Assembly (NCBI GenBank): GCA_963662175.1
Contig: OY759224.1
Span: 27,041,489 to 27,105,488 of the forward strand
Reading direction: 5' to 3'
Length of the DNA: 64,000 nucleotides
DNA from: Aradus depressus
Lineage: Eukaryota; Arthropoda; Insecta; Hemiptera; Aradidae
Shown here: in pieces, positions 58,878 to 64,000 of the stretch
How the letters are laid out: the number at the start of each line of letters is the position of its first letter
Numbering within the stretch: the stretch's first letter is position 1
Position numbers and translations under genes: made by a program
Notes under the pieces: model-generated
Told to the model about the DNA's origin: nothing
What the model saw: the letters and a program-made list of their open reading frames with translations, nothing else
Databases searched by the model: none

Positions 58878-60362
58878 CCCAAGGCCTTCTGACTGGGAGT
58901 TGCTCAAGCGGCAGCACGCGCGGCGCGGCGGGTCGTGACCTAACTCGGCCTTTCTCTCCTCACTTTCTCATTACAATTAGTCGACCAGAGCTCTCCAGAA
59001 GCCCCACCCTAAACTTTGCCTCCGTTTCTCCCCACTCCTTCTCTGCCTCTCCAAGTCTTGTCTTTCCCCCTTCCTCCAGACTTGGACAAAAGGTGAAAGG
59101 GATTCCCCTGGTCCTATTGTCTTTCCGCAAGGACCCTATCAACGCACCCTTTTCCCCGTCAAAACCTGATCTCTGCTGACAGCTGCATTGTTCTCGGCTA
59201 TGTTCAATTCATTTTCAGTTCCTCATATTATTTTCGTAAACTGTCTGCTATTCTTCCTGTTTTAATTCCCGTTTTAATAATTATTTTTTGTGTTGAGCCC
59301 AACCCAATCCTCTGTTTCCGTTTAGCCGATTCGTACAGACATTTTTTTTAACAATTTTTTTATTTTTGGAATTAGGAGTTGAAAACCCTACTTCGAAAGG
59401 AATCAAGACATTTCAGCATCAGTTGACTATATGAGTACGTGTAAAGAATTTGAAAAATTCTTCAGATTTTCAGTCAAACGTTTGCTGCAAGCAGATTTTG
59501 TTTATTTTTTTCGACTTCTTTGGGATAATTGTTAGTTCCCCTTTTTCCGGCATTTTATCCAGAGGTGCCTTAAGCAATTTGTCAATATTTCTGAACACTT
59601 CTACGTTCCTTTTTCGGGTAACCAGTTTTCTTAGAAACGTCCCATCGAAGATTCTCGAGGTTTCCTCCATAGCTTTACATCTACCGGAACTGTTAGATAC
59701 TTGATCACGTTTCTCAATTATGGTTATATTAAGAAGAAATATTCAATGACAATTCCTCCAGGACAGTTTTGCTCTTTGTGATCCCTATTGACGGACCAGG
59801 TCAATCATTGTGGAAGTGTCCCGAAGTATTTTCAAATAGCGGAAAACACCTCTGGAAGACCTGGAAAACATTTTGTAGCCCTTCCAACAAATTACATACA
59901 CTGACGATCTGATATCTTCTTCCGCTTGTTAGTTCAATAAGGTCCTTCCCTTCTTCTTGGAAATCTAAGCAGGAAACAACGCATTTTGGCCGAAAGAAGA
60001 GACAAGGATGTTGGCCCCCAGGTAATATTTTACAAGAAGGAAGGGTTTTAAGGGCGAAGGAGAGTCACTTTTAGAAGTATGGTTGTTGATGTAAGTAGGG
60101 AACCCAGTCTTGGCTTCAACTAGGAAATCCATCAAGATTAACCTAGATTTATTTTAGTAGGAAATTGTTTGTCAAGCACTTCCTAGGGGCTAAAGTTAGC
60201 CTCTTCAGCTTGAACTGCTGTCTCTCCTGGTTTTAGTTTAACCCCGTATCTCAAAGCAAACCTCCTAAATAGTTAAAAACTTCCATTATTTTTATTAGAA
60301 TATCTCTCAAAAATATATTTCTAGTATTACATATATTTATTAATTTCCTATAAATTATATCT
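58878..60362. other. Unassigned stretch
   Basis: 58878-59230 is less AT-rich. 59280-59430 has HE-like scraps. 59450-60200 contains overlapping open frames on both strands (for example 59470-59670 minus) and patches that look coding on the minus strand, but no family is recognisable. Could be an old element or gene relic. Confidence 0.3.
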
Positions 60363-60818
60363 TTTTTTTTTTTTTTTTTTTTTTTTTTTGCATTGGAGGG
60401 GGAAATTCCATCACCATACCCACTAAAACCCCCTCCTTGCCAATCCTGATTCCCTTCCGCGGAACTGACTGTCTGTCATTACTTCGCGGAAGGGAGGAAG
60501 GGTGGCTGGTAACGCCCCTTCTTCTGTTTTATTACCGCTACTGTTCCTTGTCAGCCCTCTCCTGAAGGGCCAACCCGCCCATGATGAGCGCTGCAAAATC
60601 GCAGCCTTCATCCCACGACTCCTGGGAGCGCAGCATAGCGTCCACGTAACTGGTAGCAGTCAGTGGGGCGCCCATGCTGCACTCCAGATTTTTCCTTCCC
60701 TCCTCAAATCTGGGGCATTTGAGGAGGACATGCTCCGCCGACTCCGTCTCACCAAGGCACGCGGGGCAGTCTGGTGTTGTTGCTGCCCCGATTTTGTGGA
60801 GGTACCCCCGGAACTATA
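60363..60818 (-). pseudogene. R1/I-type LINE 3' end with C-terminal Cys/His motif
   Basis: Minus strand, from 60818: FRGYLHKIGAATTPDCP, then after a 1 bp loss near 60772, ACLGETESAEHVLLKCPRFE, EGRKNLECSMGAPLTATSYV and MGGLALQERADKEQ before a TAG at 60539. The CPAC-x(8)-H-x(4)-C cluster is the zinc-binding motif at the end of R1/I-group LINE ORF2. A 3' UTR and a T run of about 27 (60363-60389, the poly(A) tail) complete it. The RT and endonuclease are lost. The plus-strand 105-codon frame here is its shadow. Confidence 0.85.
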
Positions 60819-60829
60819 GTATAAGAATA

Positions 60830-61690
60830 TCTATAGTATAAGAACATATTGTAATCCTGTGTAAATCGGATTTACTGGTTTCAAGGTCCCCCTGAATACG
60901 TTTTGAATATTTTCTGAAACTTTCTAAGTTCTCAAAAACGATTAGAGCAATGAACTTGAAATTTGATATGAAGACGTCACTTGCACTAACATAGATCTGG
61001 TTACATTTTGACCAAAATAGGACCATTGAGACCCCATTACTTCGAAGTCTAACTACATTTTACAAAATTCTGCTTATATTTATACCCTAATCAAATATAT
61101 TTACAAATAAAAGTTGTAGAGAAAAGAAAAAGGAATATTTTATATGAAATAATTTTTTTTGAAAGTTGTTTGGTTTGGGAGAAACATCCCGAAAACTGTC
61201 TTAAAATGAGATCTCGAACTCCTTCTTTAAAAGGTTGCTTGATTTACGCGAAAATGTCGAAATTATTGAAAGATTGGTCAAGCCGTACATCAGATGGGAG
61301 GTTAAGCGACTTCTTCCCTAGTACTTAAGCCTGGATATGATTAACTGCATTTGAAATAAATTCAAGGCTAGTCAAGGAGTGTGCATCATGTAAGAGCACT
61401 CATTTGACAAAGAAATTCGACTCTTCTGAGTCCCAGGACTTAAAGGAGTGGAAAATATGAACAAGAGGACAAACTGCCTCGTGCAGCAACTGAAAAAGGA
61501 TTTGAGATTTATATTAAATCATTTTTCGAAAATCGTTTAAAAATTACCTATTTTTTTTCGACGTTTCGTTTGATTTACGCAAAAACTGTTGGTTCTATCG
61601 TAAAATTCGTCCTTACAAAAAGTGTTCCTGATTAAATTTTCAGAATTGAGATAGGAATAATACATACAAAGTAATAGACATATGTCTACA
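60830..61690 (+). repeat. DR family copy, extended
   Basis: 'ATTTGATATGAAGACGTCAC', 'AGATCTGGTTACATTTTGAC', 'GCTTGATTTACGCGAAAATG', 'TTTGATTTACGCAAAAACTG' and 'AAAAGTGTTCCTGATTAAAT' match 27920-28290. About 250 bp between 61290 and 61550 is not shared. Confidence 0.6.
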
Positions 61691-62629
61691 ACTCCATCAG
61701 AAGTGCTTACATAAGAGTATTACACCTTTGTTGGATAGGTTGCAAGATATCCTTAGGTGTTCTTATCCTGTCAGAGAAAGAAGAGAAAAGAAGGCGAACG
61801 GAGTGAGTGGTAGTGGCGGAGTGACATATGATCTTGACAAGGGAGTGACAATCCCAGAGGAGAGAGCAACTCAAGACAATACCCAAGAGTGTAGAGCTTG
61901 GAACAGAGCTACCTCGGGGACAGATTGAGGCATGCCACCTCTCACCTCTCTGGGCAGTTTGTCCACCTCACCTCACCTCACCGTTAGCTGACCGCTGACC
62001 AGGCGGGGTTTTACAACTTTCCTGGAGCTTCTATCAATGTTACACCAAGATGGGTGAACAGAGTATAGTGCTTGCAACAGAAGAAAGCTCCAGTTCCCAA
62101 TCTTGTTGTAACTTTTTTCATTGTAAACATACAACAATATAATGTTGTAACCTTTCATGGCAACGAGGCAGCCGATATCGAGCGAGAGGCTGCTGATTAT
62201 TCAGGAAAATCATAGCAAGAGAACATCACTGTCAGCAGTAAGGCGGCATTAAAGTCCCTCTGGGTTGCATAATAGGTTTTCATACTTACTCTACAACACC
62301 ATACTTATTTCGTAGATTACATAAATAATATTCACTTTGAATACAAAAGACAACTTTAAAAAAAAATAAGTAGAGAACAATATGGTATAGGAATGATTTG
62401 TTAGCAGCATATAGACCCAACCACACAGTTCAGGGCCAGAGTAGAAAGTTCCTGGCTGTGATCAAGCCATAATGGAAACCAACCACTCCCATTCTCTTCA
62501 GGGTCGGAGCAAATTCATTGCATTTCTACACACGTTTATTTGTAAACAGATATCCCCTCATGGAATTTTTTACTTGGTACCTATGATAAGATAACAGGGC
62601 TAGCAGAGCTACTAGTGTAAGCGATTGGG
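61691..62629. other. Unassigned stretch
   Basis: No recognised coding region or shared repeat. Contains a short CACCTCACCTCACC run near 61966. Confidence 0.3.
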
Positions 62630-62835
62630 ATAATGGTTGGTAAAATAGATAATAGCTGGTAGAATAGAGTATACAATAGATGGTAGAGTAGCTAAAAACT
62701 GGCATAGTTATGTGTAGCTTATAGCTGGTAAAGTAGATTAGTTAATAGCTGGTAGAGTAGTGTAGCTAATAACTGGCAGAGTACAGTAGATAATAGCTGG
62801 TAAAGTAGAATAGCTAATATCTGGTAGAGTAGTTC
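62630..62835 (+). repeat. Degenerate minisatellite, AGCTGGTAGAGTAG type
   Basis: About eight imperfect units of AATAGCTGGTAGAGTAG plus TATAGCT, 22-30 bp each, varying in length by small insertions. Confidence 0.75.
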
Positions 62836-62869
62836 TTACCATTCGCCTCCCTCCACCACCATACTTTTC

Positions 62870-63105
62870 ACTTGATACAAAAAATAAAATTTCATATCGA
62901 TACATTCCTTACATCTGCAGTTATTGTTTTTTTTTTACGTTGAGCCCCCTCATCCCCGTCCCCTTCGGCTGATTCCGCTGAAAATAAATAGGTGTCGTCC
63001 TTATGGGGCTTTAGGTATACATATGAATTTTTCTAACAATACAACGGCAGTAATTAAAGTTACACAGGTTACACAACTTCCCTTATGTAGCTGGGGAAGT
63101 TACAG
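62870..63105 (-). repeat. HE family copy (minus orientation)
   Basis: 'TTCATATCGATACATTCCTT', 'ACATCTGCAGTTATTG', 'CCCCTTCGGCTGATTCCGCT', 'AATAAATAGGTGTCGTCCTT' and 'TGTAGCTGGGGAAGTTACAG'. Confidence 0.75.
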
Positions 63106-63525
63106 GAGACAAGATTGAACTTAATAAGGATTAGAAGTTTTTTTTTTTATTGTATTAAAGCTCTAAAAATTGATTGTGTTGTCGCTAATAGTAGAACGAT
63201 TCTAGTCTATGAGAAGAGATAATAACTTATGAGGAGACACTAAGTTGTTGTCTTTGGTGCCACTTTGGAGCATTCACTATTAATGGGATATCCAAGAGTG
63301 CATTTGAAATGAAGAACAGAGAAACTTTGTTAATTTATAAAGAGTAACCAGGAGACGAGGTCAGGGCAGGAAACCTAATATTGGCAGTTGGAGTATCAAT
63401 GAATGAAATAATGAATGAATATTTTATTGCATGATATTATAGTATCTTTATAAAGTATAGTAAAATACTTTAAATAATAGATAAAGTCCGGTAATTTAAA
63501 TATATAATAAATATATAGTTATTGA
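63106..63525. other. Unassigned stretch
   Basis: AT-rich, no recognised element. Confidence 0.35.
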
Positions 63526-63830
63526 AATTTTTGAGTTGGACCCCCTCTTACCCCCTCCCCTTCGGCTGATTCCACCGAAAATTAATAAAATAAATAAAAA
63601 TAAAGAACTTGTTCAACTTTTACATCCCCTAATTCCACGAAAATATATACATAAAGAAGCCAAAACCGGTACACCATACATAAAAATACTATACTATTTT
63701 TATGGAACAAAAGTCGCAGAAATTTAATCTGACACTGAAAATTAATAGTTGCTGTCCTTTGAACTTTGAATTCACATATGAAATTTCGTGTCAATAGATT
63801 GTGACAACGATTTCGTATCAACGATCACCA
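63526..63830 (-). repeat. HE family fragments
   Basis: 63526-63585 ('CCCCTTCGGCTGATTCCACC') and 63735-63800 ('AAAATTAATAGTTGCTGTCC', 'AAATTTCGTGTCAATAGATT') are two HE pieces separated by about 150 bp of AT-rich DNA. Confidence 0.6.
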
Positions 63831-63883
63831 TTTTACTCATTCAGCGTCCATAGGGGTCATAGGGACCATGCAAATACGTATTA

Positions 63884-64000
63884 CAGTAGAACCTCTTTAA
63901 GTCGAACTTCGATAAGTCGAAAACCTCCAAAACTTGAAAAAAATTTTTGTTCCTTTCCCTTCATGCCCCAAAACCTCCATTACTCGAAATCTCAACCCTT
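63884..64000 (+). mobile_element. pogo/Tigger-type element, cut by the window end
   Basis: TA (63882-63883) followed by CAGTAGAACCTCTTTAAGTC, then GAACTTCGATAAGTCGAAAA. ACTCGAAA/AAGTCGAA words recur as in a subterminal repeat. The right end lies beyond the window. Confidence 0.7.

Noticed and set aside
60502..60819. 105-codon plus-strand open frame
   Set aside because: It is the shadow of the minus-strand LINE C-terminus, whose Cys/His motif and poly(A) tail are on the other strand.

Overview
This looks like about 64 kb of repeat-dense, AT-rich genomic DNA from an animal, most likely an arthropod and probably an insect. The basis is the mix of mobile elements: RTE-, Jockey- and R1/I-type non-LTR retrotransposons, a Penelope-like element, pogo/Tigger, hAT, Tc1/mariner and Harbinger-type DNA elements, and tRNA-derived SINEs whose tails are CCTAA repeats (the complement of the common insect telomere unit TTAGG). 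No bacterial-style operons were found, and I found no host protein-coding gene I could defend. The species cannot be read from the sequence.

Most of the window is built from a few interspersed families, labelled here for reference. (1) HE family: a ~0.3-0.5 kb (longer where amplified) unit with more than 35 full or partial copies on both strands. One end carries ACTTCCCC...GGGGAAGT, the other the palindrome GTCGGTGAATCACCGAC. (2) SINE-A: a ~335 bp tRNA-derived SINE, about 20 copies or fragments. (3) SINE-B: a ~195 bp poly(A) SINE, one copy. (4) PL-A, PL-B and PL-C: three repeats, often in inverted pairs, each carrying a CTGATGA - hairpin - GAAA signature like a hammerhead ribozyme core; one PL-A copy encloses a Penelope-like reverse transcriptase remnant. 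(5) DR family: a dispersed unit with a conserved 'TTACCAAAAATGTTC'-like core.

Layout. 1-10 kb: HE, DR and SINE-A copies, ending in an HE element amplified as ~243 bp tandem units (8750-9760). 10-11 kb: a pogo-type element split by a Jockey 3' end. 13.4-14.9 kb: a LINE C-terminus, a Penelope RT fragment and a PL-A tail. 16-20.3 kb: LINE remnants, a frameshifted RTE retrotransposon (17018-18530), a 1001 bp Tc1/mariner element with 284 bp inverted repeats (18603-19603) and two fold-back structures. 22.0-23.2 kb: about 37 copies of a 32 bp minisatellite inside an HE element. 24.9-26.4 kb: a Jockey RT fragment abutting an 18 bp minisatellite. 27.3-28.3 kb: six 44 bp repeats, SINE-B and DR. 30.8-32.4 kb: a row of non-autonomous DNA elements. 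35.8-37.5 kb: a hAT remnant with a BED zinc finger, containing a pogo/Tigger element with a helix-turn-helix remnant. 37.7-46.1 kb: hairpins, LINE remnants, a pogo element at a TA site, and nested SINE and LINE insertions with target-site duplications. 47-64 kb: HE copies interrupted by a Harbinger-type MITE, more SINE-A, a small tandem peptide-coding repeat (54.2-54.5 kb), an R1/I-type LINE 3' end (60.4-60.8 kb) and the start of a pogo-type element running off the window.

The elements do not form a pathway. What they record is an order of insertion: several newer elements sit inside older ones, and in some cases an unoccupied paralogous site lies elsewhere in the window. The points most worth a second look are the hammerhead-like motifs, the twin-hairpin HE family, the telomere-like SINE tails, the long-TIR mariner element and the two homogenised minisatellites.
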